Source: Promethearchaeota archaeon (GTDB lineage Archaea; Asgardarchaeota; Lokiarchaeia; Sigynarchaeales; SOKP01). Taken from it: a stretch of 13,188 bases of DNA. Under the pieces are notes generated by a model, which had not been told where the DNA came from, did no database searches, and was given only the letters and a program-made list of their open reading frames with translations. Where the stretch lies: positions 1-13,188 of the forward strand of contig JAEOUI010000484.1 in NCBI GenBank assembly GCA_016839425.1, written 5' to 3'. The position numbers and the translations under genes were made by a program. How positions within the stretch are numbered: the first letter of the stretch is position 1; every line of letters begins with the position of its first letter. This document shows, one piece after another, positions 8,545-13,188 of the stretch.

Positions 8545-8605
8545 TTTATATTAAAATTAATTATGGGTATTAAAAAGTCTTATTGTTACCATTAACTTTT
8601 CTAAT
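8545..8605 (-). promoter_or_regulatory. Intergenic regulatory element, copy A (upstream of structural operon)
   Basis: This 61-bp stretch matches 9254-9314 at roughly 80% by eye, with a shared core TTTTTAATACCCA and shared ends ATTAG and TAATATA. Read on the minus strand it precedes the 104-aa gene by about 100 bp. It contains GGTA and TACC about 17 bp apart in inverted orientation and an A/T tract that could be the TATA box. It is probably a promoter plus operator. The rest of the noncoding gap 8448-8671 holds A/T-rich leader and short oligo-T stretches and nothing else I can name. Confidence 0.6.
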
Positions 8606-8671
8606 TTTCTAATATTTTGTAGAAAAAGATCAATCATCTATTTTTTTAGCAATGTTAAATTCAAGCAAAAA

Positions 8672-8887
8672 TTACAGCAAGAATTTAAACCTACCTACCG
8701 TGATTATTAAGACTATCATGAAATATAGAGATAAGGAAATTGCAATCAAAACATATTTATTAATTATTACTCCACTCTGCGGGTAATAAAGAAGAATTAA
8801 AATGATTATTATTATTTGTAAAAACACGTTTAAGATTTCCACCGAGTTTAGTCTATTCTCCCAACGCTTTCTCTCAGAAACGTTCAT
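8672..8887 (-). CDS. 71-aa two-span membrane protein
   Basis: No family is recognised. A charged N-terminus of about 18 residues is followed by two hydrophobic segments (about 18-35 and 44-65) and a very short C-terminal end. ATG at 8887 lies inside the end of the 124-aa gene (14-bp overlap), with GGAGG 12 nt upstream. The architecture, polar basic start then a tight membrane hairpin, resembles its larger neighbour and the small capsid proteins of spindle-shaped archaeal viruses, but a two-helix hairpin is too generic to assign a role. Confidence 0.65.
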   Translation of the reverse strand: MNVSERKRWENRLNSVEILNVFLQIIIIILILLYYPQSGVIINKYVLIAISLSLYFMIVLIITVGRFKFLL

Positions 8888-9248
8888 CTTTCACGTATTC
8901 CTCCAAACTTTTATTAATAGGCATTTCAATTTCCTCAATCTTGCCATTTATCATCAAACTAGCTGTTATTTTTTTTATGATGATTGATGTAGTTTCCTCT
9001 GATTGTTTTGAAATATTCATATTCATGAAGAGAATTTCGGCTAAAAAGAAAGAAATTCCAGAAACCCAGATAGGAATCAAGATGAGCAGGAATATGTTTA
9101 ACTCTTTGCTAAACAAATCAACATTTAAAACGAAAAGTAATGAAATAGTTACCACTAATAAAATTAGATCTACTATCAAATTTATCATTAATTTTATTTT
9201 TCGTTTCATTTCTGGTTCCCAATGCTTGAATTTATCATAAAAACGCAT
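8874..9248 (-). CDS. 124-aa two-span membrane protein with soluble tail
   Basis: No family is recognised. A basic N-terminus (1-18) is followed by two membrane spans at about 20-42 and 50-75, then a soluble tail of about 45 residues with mixed charge. ATG at 9248 has no Shine-Dalgarno site. The shared promoter-like element (9254-9314) ends 6 bp before it, with the A/T core about 30 bp upstream, as expected for a leaderless archaeal transcript. It is the first gene of a two-gene unit with the 71-aa protein. Being driven by the same element as the structural block suggests it is expressed with virion genes; it may be a minor virion membrane protein or act on the host envelope. Confidence 0.65.
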   Translation of the reverse strand: MRFYDKFKHWEPEMKRKIKLMINLIVDLILLVVTISLLFVLNVDLFSKELNIFLLILIPIWVSGISFFLAEILFMNMNISKQSEETTSIIIKKITASLMINGKIEEIEMPINKSLEEYVKDERF

Positions 9249-9253
9249 TTTAA

Positions 9254-9314
9254 TCTATATTAGAATTTATTGTGGGTATTAAAAAATATTATGCTACCTA
9301 TTAAGTTTCCTAAT
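9254..9314 (-). promoter_or_regulatory. Intergenic regulatory element, copy B (upstream of two-gene membrane operon)
   Basis: Second copy of the element at 8545-8605, with the same TTTTTAATACCCA core and flanks. It fills most of the 83-bp gap between the 123-aa and 124-aa genes. The inverted GGTA/TACC pair is separated by 16 bp. Distance from the T-rich core to the ATG at 9248 suits a TATA box for a leaderless transcript. Confidence 0.6.
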
Positions 9315-9331
9315 ATATCTGAGACTGTTAT

Positions 9332-9703
9332 TTAAAAATAATCCAATATTTTTTTCTCTGGGATCTTTCGGTCTCGTTCTAACAACCTCAAGGGTGCAAC
9401 TGCAATCATTTTAGTGTCTAAAAACATAATATAAGCAGTGTGCATCAATGGTTGTATTGCTAAGACTAAACAAGATCTTTTCGGGTCCTTTCGATTATTA
9501 TATAATCTTTTTTTAGGCTTTATTTTATATGGGATCTTAGTTGGATCCAGCCCCCCTTTAATCGTGATGTTCTCTATCATTTTTATTATGTTTAATTTTT
9601 TTTGAATTTTAAAAAAAGTAGGGAATTTATTGGCTTCCTCCCTGGTCCATTTAATTTTTTTATTCTCAAGATTCAATTCGTTATAACCCGTATTATATTT
9701 CAT
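9332..9703 (-). CDS. 123-aa basic protein, unknown
   Basis: I do not recognise this protein. It is rich in Lys, Arg and Asn, with a basic N-terminal two thirds and a more hydrophobic stretch at about 77-107 (SCLVLAIQPLMHTAYIMFLD) that looks like buried beta strands rather than a membrane span. It is the last gene of the first block. ATG at 9703 lies 12 bp after the stop of the membrane-anchored zinc ribbon gene and has only a weak purine-rich site. The basic charge would fit nucleic-acid binding, but no motif supports it. Confidence 0.6.
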   Translation of the reverse strand: MKYNTGYNELNLENKKIKWTREEANKFPTFFKIQKKLNIIKMIENITIKGGLDPTKIPYKIKPKKRLYNNRKDPKRSCLVLAIQPLMHTAYIMFLDTKMIAVAPLRLLERDRKIPEKKILDYF

Positions 9704-9715
9704 TCAAAATTCTTT

Positions 9716-10027
9716 TCATTCTCGAATTATGGTAACGCCTGGAAATTCAGTTTTAATTATTTCTTTCCCTTCCGTATCAAGTTTAAATATTTTATGACAT
9801 TCCCAACAGAAAATTAATGCATAATTCTTTCTTTCTTTGATTGCTATTAATTCTTTAATAATATACCCACAATATGGACATTTATTCTTATCTGTTTTCT
9901 TCGCTAATAATCCTCTTAGCCATTGATGCCAGATTAAAATTAATAATACTCCTACTCCTGCTGCTATTAATATTAAAAAAATTAAAATATCAATATTTAT
10001 TTTTATCACCTCCGTCCCATGTTTCAT
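9716..10027 (-). CDS. Membrane-anchored zinc ribbon protein
   Basis: One membrane span (about residues 12-33 counting from the ATG at 10027) is followed by a soluble zinc ribbon with CPYC at 50-53 and CWEC at 74-77, the usual pair of knuckles about 20 residues apart. It probably faces the cytoplasm and binds nucleic acid or protein at the membrane; that is inference. The start is unclear. ATG at 10027 overlaps the upstream stop by one base (TAATG) but has no nearby site, while a perfect GGAGGTGA (10006-10013) lies inside the frame, five bases before an ATA codon at 10000-9998. A start at ATA would place the membrane span almost at the N-terminus and give 94 residues. Confidence 0.7.
   Translation of the reverse strand: MKHGTEVIKINIDILIFLILIAAGVGVLLILIWHQWLRGLLAKKTDKNKCPYCGYIIKELIAIKERKNYALIFCWECHKIFKLDTEGKEIIKTEFPGVTIIRE
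10006..10013 (-). promoter_or_regulatory. Perfect Shine-Dalgarno GGAGGTGA ahead of an ATA codon
   Basis: GGAGGTGA is followed by TAAAA and then ATA (10000-9998) in the frame of the membrane zinc ribbon gene. No ATG, GTG or TTG lies at a usable distance downstream in that frame. Confidence 0.5.
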
Positions 10028-10455
10028 TAATAAAATATTAAAATTCCTTTTCCATTTTTTACCTCATCATAAACGAGTTGATATAATTCATTAAACGATT
10101 CTAAAGCTCTTGTTCCCTTAACTTGTTCTTTAATCCAGTCTTCCCGTTCAATTTCTAATTTTATAATTTCTAATTCATCGAGTAATTTTATAGAATTTCC
10201 AAGATGGAAGGAATTTTTGTAATCAACTTTGAGCAAGTAAAAATCAGGAACAAATATGCCTTCAGAATCGGAAAAATGAAATAATTGATAAAATCTGGTT
10301 GTTTTATTCCAAATTCCTTTATTTTCTATTTCATCGAATTCTTCATACGTGCATGGCCATCCAGCAACAAGTAAAGCTAACCATCTAATTAAATGCAATC
10401 CCATGTTTCCACCATAATAAATTTTGTCTGTTGACCAACCACCAATATCTAGCAT
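10027..10455 (-). CDS. 142-aa protein, unknown
   Basis: I do not recognise a family. The protein is aromatic-rich, with a Gly/Tyr-rich start (LDIGGWSTDKIYYGG), an apparently buried helix (HLIRWLALLVAGW, about 22-33), then mixed alpha/beta sequence with many charged residues towards the C-terminus. No signal peptide and no Cys pairs are seen. I chose ATG at 10455 because GAGGTGA lies exactly five bases upstream; a GTG at 10464 in the same frame is part of that ribosome site and would be a false start. A 34-bp gap separates it from the 50-aa gene. Its stop overlaps the first possible ATG of the zinc ribbon gene. Confidence 0.65.
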   Translation of the reverse strand: MLDIGGWSTDKIYYGGNMGLHLIRWLALLVAGWPCTYEEFDEIENKGIWNKTTRFYQLFHFSDSEGIFVPDFYLLKVDYKNSFHLGNSIKLLDELEIIKLEIEREDWIKEQVKGTRALESFNELYQLVYDEVKNGKGILIFY

Positions 10456-10489
10456 AACAATCACCTCGGCTTATATTTCATATCATATT

Positions 10490-10642
10490 TCATTTAATTA
10501 TTTTCTTACATATCTCCTCTACTTCTTCTTGTCCTATACGTGCTCCAATAATTACTCCACAGATAAAATATATTTTTTCTCGTTTATTCCCATTCATTTT
10601 TAATAGTTTCATTATTTTTATTAAATCTTCTTTTGTTAACAT
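10490..10642 (-). CDS. 50-aa small helical protein
   Basis: A small, probably two- or three-helix protein with a basic N-terminal half and an acidic end (GQEEVEEICKKIIK). I chose the internal ATG at 10642 since GAGG lies eight bases upstream; a longer frame from TTG at 10672 (60 aa) would overlap the preceding gene by 20 bp and lacks a site. The Shine-Dalgarno overlaps the stop codon of the 56-aa gene, so the two are likely coupled. The function is unknown. Confidence 0.5.
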   Translation of the reverse strand: MLTKEDLIKIMKLLKMNGNKREKIYFICGVIIGARIGQEEVEEICKKIIK

Positions 10643-10652
10643 GATTGATTCC

Positions 10653-10823
10653 TCATTCAAATACTTGCTCAATCATTCCTTTATCGGTATGATGGTGGGA
10701 AATTACCTTGAATCCATCTTTTATTAGATCCTTAGCCATGTCTTCCACGTCTTTAAAATTCGTGCCTTCATCTGATACTATCAAGATTGTTTTTTCTTCT
10801 TTTTTATTTTCTCGTTTTTTCAT
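10653..10823 (-). CDS. 56-aa small alpha/beta protein
   Basis: A short gene with ATG at 10823 and TGA at 10655-10653, preceded by GGAGAAGG at proper distance. After a Lys/Glu-rich start, the protein reads as a strand (KTILIVSDEG, 11-20), an amphipathic helix (about 23-37), a second strand (GFKVISHHH) and a short helix, like the first half of a Rossmann or receiver-like fold. Three histidines in a row at 43-45 could bind metal. It lies 23 bp after the ASCH-domain gene and feeds directly into the 50-aa gene. Coding status is supported by site, spacing and protein-like composition; function is unknown. Confidence 0.6.
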   Translation of the reverse strand: MKKRENKKEEKTILIVSDEGTNFKDVEDMAKDLIKDGFKVISHHHTDKGMIEQVFE

Positions 10824-10846
10824 TAAATTACCTTCTCCATTTTTTT

Positions 10847-11260
10847 TTACATTCCATTATTAATTAATAATTTAGATTCGGATGGCGTTAAATATCGAAA
10901 ACTTTGAGGTATTTTAAACCCTAGTAAATCATTTGTTTTTATTGGTATTCGAAATTCGATTGGCCCAATAATTTCAATAAAAAAAACTCTTTTATTAAAT
11001 CCATGGGTTTTTAAGTAATTTATGGTTTGATCATCTAAATCTATCAAATTATTAACATGATGATACGTGGTCCAGATACTTTTCCCGATATTGAAATATC
11101 CAGTAACTTGTTTTTTTGGAGCAACTTCATAAATGAAAGCTTTAGTTTTAAATTTTATCAATTGATTTATTTTGCTTTTCCTTAATTCCCATTTCTTAGT
11201 TCCTTGATAAATAAGCGAAGCGAATTCATCTTTAAAGGATAATAAAATATCTTTTCCCAT
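10847..11260 (-). CDS. ASCH-domain (PUA-like) protein
   Basis: The protein matches the ASCH pattern well: a first strand and helix DILLSFKDEFASLIYQG, then GTKKWELRK (20-28), the position of the conserved G-x-K-x-x-E-x-R-K motif lining the putative RNA cleft. It continues with a strand FIYEVAPKKQVTGYF (42-56) and ends with PQSFRYL (118-124), as in the COG4933-like subgroup. ASCH domains are related to PUA and are thought to bind RNA; some members hydrolyse N4-acetylcytidine. A typical single-domain length of 137 residues. ATG at 11260 has GAGG seven bases upstream and follows the 78-aa gene by 11 bp. Viral ASCH proteins are common but their role is largely unknown; RNA-modification control is inference. 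Confidence 0.8.
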   Translation of the reverse strand: MGKDILLSFKDEFASLIYQGTKKWELRKSKINQLIKFKTKAFIYEVAPKKQVTGYFNIGKSIWTTYHHVNNLIDLDDQTINYLKTHGFNKRVFFIEIIGPIEFRIPIKTNDLLGFKIPQSFRYLTPSESKLLINNGM

Positions 11261-11271
11261 TAAATAGCCTC

Positions 11272-11508
11272 TTATTTTTTCTGTAATTTATATAATTCAA
11301 TAAATAAATCAGATAAATTCTCAAACCAATTTGAAATTTCATATATTTTACATTGATGTTTTTCATCACAAAAAGACCCGCACCTAGGAGAAATAGAAAT
11401 ACATTTTTTACAACAATAAATACCTTTAATTCTATTCAAAATGTTTGGGAATCCACAATTATTACAAGATGGAAGTTTATCTATTATATTTCTTCTGATC
11501 CACTCCAT
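11272..11508 (-). CDS. 78-aa Cys-rich zinc-binding protein
   Basis: Eight cysteines lie within 39 residues: C15 and C18 (CNNC), C32, C33 and C36 (CCKKC), C43, C47 and C53, enough for two zinc sites. The C-terminal 25 residues look helical. ATG at 11508 overlaps the upstream stop by one base (TAATG), with a G-rich site (GGGGGGAT) about seven bases before it, so it is coupled to the 103-aa zinc protein. No family is recognised. Small zinc proteins of archaeal viruses often act as DNA-binding or host-interaction factors, which is the only hint to a role. Confidence 0.7.
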   Translation of the reverse strand: MEWIRRNIIDKLPSCNNCGFPNILNRIKGIYCCKKCISISPRCGSFCDEKHQCKIYEISNWFENLSDLFIELYKLQKK

Positions 11509-11819
11509 TAAATCATCCCCCCTCTTTCTTTATAACAATTAGGACATATTATTGAAACCCCAGTTCCTAATGGTCCATGTTCTAGAATTGCATGGTTCCA
11601 TTCGTCAAAGGATAGGTGCTTATTACAATAATAGCAAGTATTAGGTAATTTATGGATGCTTTTCTTATTTCTGTCTTCCTTTAACGCTTCTTCTATAAGT
11701 AATCTAATTACTTCTTCTTTGAATTGTTTCATTCTTTTTTTAAATATTTTCAATTCTTTTTTTGACTTTAATTCTATTTCTTCATAAAATTTACCTATTT
11801 CGTTTTTTATTTCTTCCAA
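11508..11819 (-). CDS. 103-aa coiled-coil plus zinc-knuckle protein
   Basis: The N-terminal 50 residues are a strongly charged helix, probably a coiled coil. The C-terminus carries two Cys pairs, CYYC (62-65) and CPNC (92-95), separated by a histidine-containing segment (EWNHAILEHG), consistent with one zinc site of the HNH-like or treble-clef kind. The NHAILEH region and HG at 81-82 recall HNH-type folds, but a full nuclease motif cannot be confirmed. The start is TTG at 11819, seven bases after GAGGTGA; no ATG lies nearby. The Shine-Dalgarno overlaps the stop of the 47-aa zinc-finger gene, indicating coupling. Confidence 0.65.
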   Translation of the reverse strand: MEEIKNEIGKFYEEIELKSKKELKIFKKRMKQFKEEVIRLLIEEALKEDRNKKSIHKLPNTCYYCNKHLSFDEWNHAILEHGPLGTGVSIICPNCYKERGGMI

Positions 11820-11831
11820 TTTTAAATCACC

Positions 11832-11975
11832 TCATCTAAATCTCTTCCGTTTTTCGTGAAATGTTCTATGACTCCAACTTGCTAATGATAATGTAGCGTA
11901 TTTTTTGCCACATGGGCATTCAAAATATCCTATTTTATTTTTTATTATGTCTTTTGTTTTATTAAAATTTGAAAT
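11832..11975 (-). CDS. 47-aa C2H2-like zinc finger, apparent ATT start
   Basis: This reading frame has no ATG, GTG or TTG between the upstream stops and its zinc knuckle, yet looks coding. GAGGTGG (11982-11988) is followed by six bases and ATT at 11975. The protein contains FECPCGKKY (18-26) and HRTFH (36-40), that is C-x-C-x13-H-x3-H with an aromatic residue before the first Cys and one three residues after the second. This is close to a classical C2H2 finger with a shortened knuckle. The tail is strongly basic (EKRKRFR). It overlaps the 59-aa gene by 31 bp and its TGA lies in the Shine-Dalgarno of the next gene. Probably a DNA-binding protein; C2H2 fingers are frequent in archaeal viruses. 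Confidence 0.55.
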   Translation of the reverse strand: MSNFNKTKDIIKNKIGYFECPCGKKYATLSLASWSHRTFHEKRKRFR

Positions 11976-12124
11976 TTTAAACCACCTCTTATGTTTTCTT
12001 TCTTCTGATTATCATCAATATTGTAAGAACATCCATTACAATCTCCAGGGCATAATTCCGCATTTAAGGAACCGTCCCAAGTGGGATCGTTCTTTGCATT
12101 CTCAATTAATCGGCACGTTATCAT
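11945..12124 (-). CDS. 59-aa small Cys-cluster protein
   Basis: Four cysteines at positions 4, 25, 29 and 32 (CPGDCNGC at 25-32) suggest one zinc or iron-sulfur site; the rest is polar, ending in a basic stretch. I chose ATG at 12124 because AAAGGTGA lies exactly five bases upstream; a GTG at 12133 in frame is part of that site. The frame stays open farther upstream to about 12236, but with no conventional start and no other site. It is the first gene after the only sizeable gap in this block (12125-12236), which may hold its promoter. Function unknown. Confidence 0.6.
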   Translation of the reverse strand: MITCRLIENAKNDPTWDGSLNAELCPGDCNGCSYNIDDNQKKENIRGGLKFQILIKQKT

Positions 12125-12171
12125 TACATTCACCTTTGAATTCTGGTGGTCAAGAAGGATTTGAGGAATGT

Positions 12172-12181
12172 AAAAATTATA
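12172..12181 (-). promoter_or_regulatory. Possible TATA box
   Basis: TATAATTTTT on the minus strand lies about 50 bp upstream of the ATG at 12124, directly after the oligo-T terminator-like tract. A start of transcription some 25 bp downstream would give a leader of about 25 nt including the Shine-Dalgarno. Evidence is positional only. Confidence 0.3.
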
Positions 12182-12193
12182 GGGAGGGATTTT

Positions 12194-12216
12194 GATGAAA
12201 AAAATGAAAAAAAAAC
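12194..12216 (-). terminator. Oligo-T terminator after the winged-helix gene
   Basis: On the minus strand two T runs (nine and seven T) separated by CA follow the stop of the 125-aa gene by about 20 bp. T-rich tracts are the usual intrinsic termination signal of archaeal RNA polymerase. No stem is seen. Confidence 0.5.
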
Positions 12217-12236
12217 TCCTTCTTGTCTATCACCAT

Positions 12237-12614
12237 TCATTGATCGTCTGCTCCTATTGAGAAAGTTTTGATATCATCAAGTTTCGTTCTCAAGTGAATA
12301 TCGGTCAATAATAACGTTGTTGAATTAGTGGGGGAAGTTTCAAACTCTGGCTCTTTATCGGTTGTTTCATAATACTTTTTGGGTCTCCCCCGCCTCCTAT
12401 TAGAAACTTCTCTTATTTTTACTTGATCTAATCTTACTTGTTTCTTGATTATATCATAAATAGTGGTTCTTGGCATTTTCGTGAGTTTTGATAGTTCTCC
12501 TCGAGTTATCGGACCACATCTCTTGATCGTTTCATAAACGAATTTCTCAGGATTGATGGGCGGCTCGAATACTCCTCTGCCTAAATATTTAAAATTTTTA
12601 AGTTCTTGGTCCAT
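12237..12614 (-). CDS. Winged-helix transcription regulator with AT-hook-like tail
   Basis: A winged helix-turn-helix fits residues about 23-85: helix 1 (NPEKFVYETIKRCG), helix 2 (TRGELSKLT, 37-45), recognition helix (PRTTIYDIIKKQ, 48-59) and a wing ending in RRRGRPKKYYE (73-83). The arrangement is that of MarR/TrmB-like archaeal regulators. RGRPKK also resembles an AT-hook, suiting A/T-rich DNA. The last 40 residues are polar and probably flexible. ATG at 12614 has GGAGG eight bases upstream and lies inside the end of the 52-aa gene. A T-run terminator follows. It is the only clear DNA-binding regulator here, so it is the natural candidate to act on the repeated element at 8545 and 9254; that link is inference. 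Confidence 0.8.
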   Translation of the reverse strand: MDQELKNFKYLGRGVFEPPINPEKFVYETIKRCGPITRGELSKLTKMPRTTIYDIIKKQVRLDQVKIREVSNRRRGRPKKYYETTDKEPEFETSPTNSTTLLLTDIHLRTKLDDIKTFSIGADDQ

Positions 12615-12756
12615 GCATCATTCCTCCGTGTTTATAATTAAATGCAATGCCCCCACAAGTTGGACAGAGGGTCCATCCGCCTATTTCGTGGTTTTGGTTG
12701 GATCCTGCTCCGTTACAGTCGGAACATTTGGTTTTTTCAAACGTGATACTATTCAT
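12598..12756 (-). CDS. 52-aa DnaJ-type mini zinc ribbon
   Basis: A very short protein with two zinc knuckles: CSDCNGAG (11-18), the CxxCxGxG signature of the DnaJ cysteine-rich domain, and CPTCGG (31-36). Together they form one zinc ribbon; there is no J domain, so it is not a co-chaperone in itself. ATG at 12756 lies inside the end of the 135-aa gene (8-bp overlap), nine bases after GGAGG, and its stop (12600-12598) overlaps the start of the winged-helix gene by 17 bp. The tight nesting and strong site support expression. Such isolated ribbons in phages and archaeal viruses have no settled function; protein or nucleic-acid binding is likely. Confidence 0.7.
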   Translation of the reverse strand: MNSITFEKTKCSDCNGAGSNQNHEIGGWTLCPTCGGIAFNYKHGGMMHGPRT

Positions 12757-13156
12757 TCATGTAGTCCTCCAGATTTCTTAATTTGTTAAAGCGTGTAACA
12801 ATGCACATCCTTTGAAGATCCGAGATGTTGAGATGTTTTTCTACTCGCTTAAAATAGTCGTTTTTATCTTTGTATCCTAATAATGCAGCTTGATCGTTTG
12901 TGATGTCTCCAATCTTTTGTGCCGTGATTTCAATGATTTGGGCCATGAAAAGAATTTCAATTTGTTTTTTTTCTGATTGTTCAGTGCCTGCGATTTGAAA
13001 AATTCCTGCTACTTCTTCCTCTTCCACGCATTGAGGAATGGTTAAGAAATTGACTTTTATAAATTCTTTTGCAGTTTTTAATCGCTCATACATGCGAGGA
13101 CTTGAATAGGCTATCACGTTGTATTTTTCATCATTTATTTTTACAGTTTTAGCCAT
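12749..13156 (-). CDS. 135-aa protein, possibly ASCH-like
   Basis: The C-terminal half resembles the end of ASCH domains: a strand ILFMAQIIEITAQ (68-80), then GDITNDQAALLGYKDKNDYF (83-102), the usual I-T-x-E/D-x-A-x-x-x-G-[FY]-x-x-x-x-x-[FY] helix turn, and a last strand MCIVTRF (117-123). The N-terminal part (residues 1-60) lacks a clear GxKxxExR motif, so the assignment is tentative and RNA binding is not shown. ATG at 13156 follows GAGGTGA by five bases. It is the most upstream gene in the window, with only 32 bp of A/T-rich sequence before it; its promoter or operon partner lies outside. Confidence 0.6.
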   Translation of the reverse strand: MAKTVKINDEKYNVIAYSSPRMYERLKTAKEFIKVNFLTIPQCVEEEEVAGIFQIAGTEQSEKKQIEILFMAQIIEITAQKIGDITNDQAALLGYKDKNDYFKRVEKHLNISDLQRMCIVTRFNKLRNLEDYMNE

Positions 13157-13188
13157 TTAATTCACCTCATCTTTATTTGATAATATTA

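Noticed and set aside
10456..10464. GTG start for the 142-aa gene
   Set aside because: The GTG is part of the Shine-Dalgarno GAGGTGA that serves the ATG at 10455.
10824..10846. Five-codon ATG frame just ahead of the 56-aa gene
   Set aside because: It is formed by the ribosome site itself (GGAGAAGG) and is too short to support as a leader peptide.
11905..12195. Plus-strand open frame of 96 codons across the small zinc genes
   Set aside because: It runs against three supported minus-strand genes or their spacers, has no site before its ATG, and ends in low-complexity sequence.
12125..12236. In-frame upstream extension of the 59-aa Cys protein starting from an ATT near the T-run
   Set aside because: The frame is open, but AAAGGTGA five bases before the ATG at 12124 gives a better start, and the extension reads through a terminator-like T tract.
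12598..12756. Fragment of a full-length DnaJ gene
   Set aside because: Only one CxxCxGxG knuckle and one CxxCGG are present, with its own start, ribosome site and stop; no J domain or remaining DnaJ sequence lies around it.

Overview
The window reads as one strand of an archaeal virus, provirus or related membrane-associated mobile element. Every gene I can support lies on the minus strand, genes are packed end to start with 1 to 30 bp overlaps, and the DNA is strongly A+T-rich. The start regions carry Shine-Dalgarno sites of the GGAGGTGA type. The gene at 9248 has no such site and looks leaderless. Intergenic sequence is rich in TATA-like and oligo-T stretches. The two large surface proteins are full of N-X-S/T sequons, which fits archaeal N-glycosylation. 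I see no hallmark that fixes the host; a low-GC archaeon (Asgard, methanogen or similar) is inference only. No integrase, replication protein, tRNA, rRNA, CRISPR array or insertion sequence is visible.

In transcription order (high to low coordinates) there are three blocks. Block 1 (13156 to 9332) is a run of small, mostly uncharacterised genes: an ASCH-like protein, a DnaJ-type mini zinc ribbon, a winged-helix regulator with an AT-hook-like tail, several tiny Cys-rich zinc-binding proteins, a clear ASCH-domain protein, and a membrane-anchored zinc ribbon. This looks like an early or host-takeover region. Block 2 (9248 to 8672) holds two overlapping genes for small two-span membrane proteins. 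Block 3 (8447 to 1) looks structural: a 104-aa multi-span membrane protein, a 437-aa glycoprotein-like protein with three hydrophobic segments, a 1.5-kaa LamG-like spike with a C-terminal membrane anchor, a 449-aa membrane protein with coiled-coil and acidic repeats, a 150-aa helical protein, and a P-loop NTPase cut by the window edge.

The order in block 3 (small multi-span protein, anchored spike(s), two accessory proteins, NTPase) recalls the conserved VP3-VP4-ORF6-ORF7-VP8 block of haloarchaeal pleolipoviruses. It also recalls spindle-shaped viruses, which combine a hydrophobic capsid protein, a large adhesin and an ATPase. My best reading is therefore a divergent enveloped archaeal virus with no visible icosahedral capsid or tail genes in this stretch. 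Homology is not shown; this rests on architecture and order.

Blocks 2 and 3 are each preceded by a copy of the same roughly 61-bp intergenic element (9254-9314 and 8545-8605), so they are probably co-regulated. Several genes place a strong Shine-Dalgarno site ahead of an ATT or ATA codon rather than ATG/GTG/TTG (6796, 10000, 11975). One of these, a 47-aa C2H2-like zinc-finger gene, has no conventional start at all. Three other small genes (10653-10823, 12598-12756 and the re-started 10490-10642) would be missed or mis-started by length-limited gene callers.
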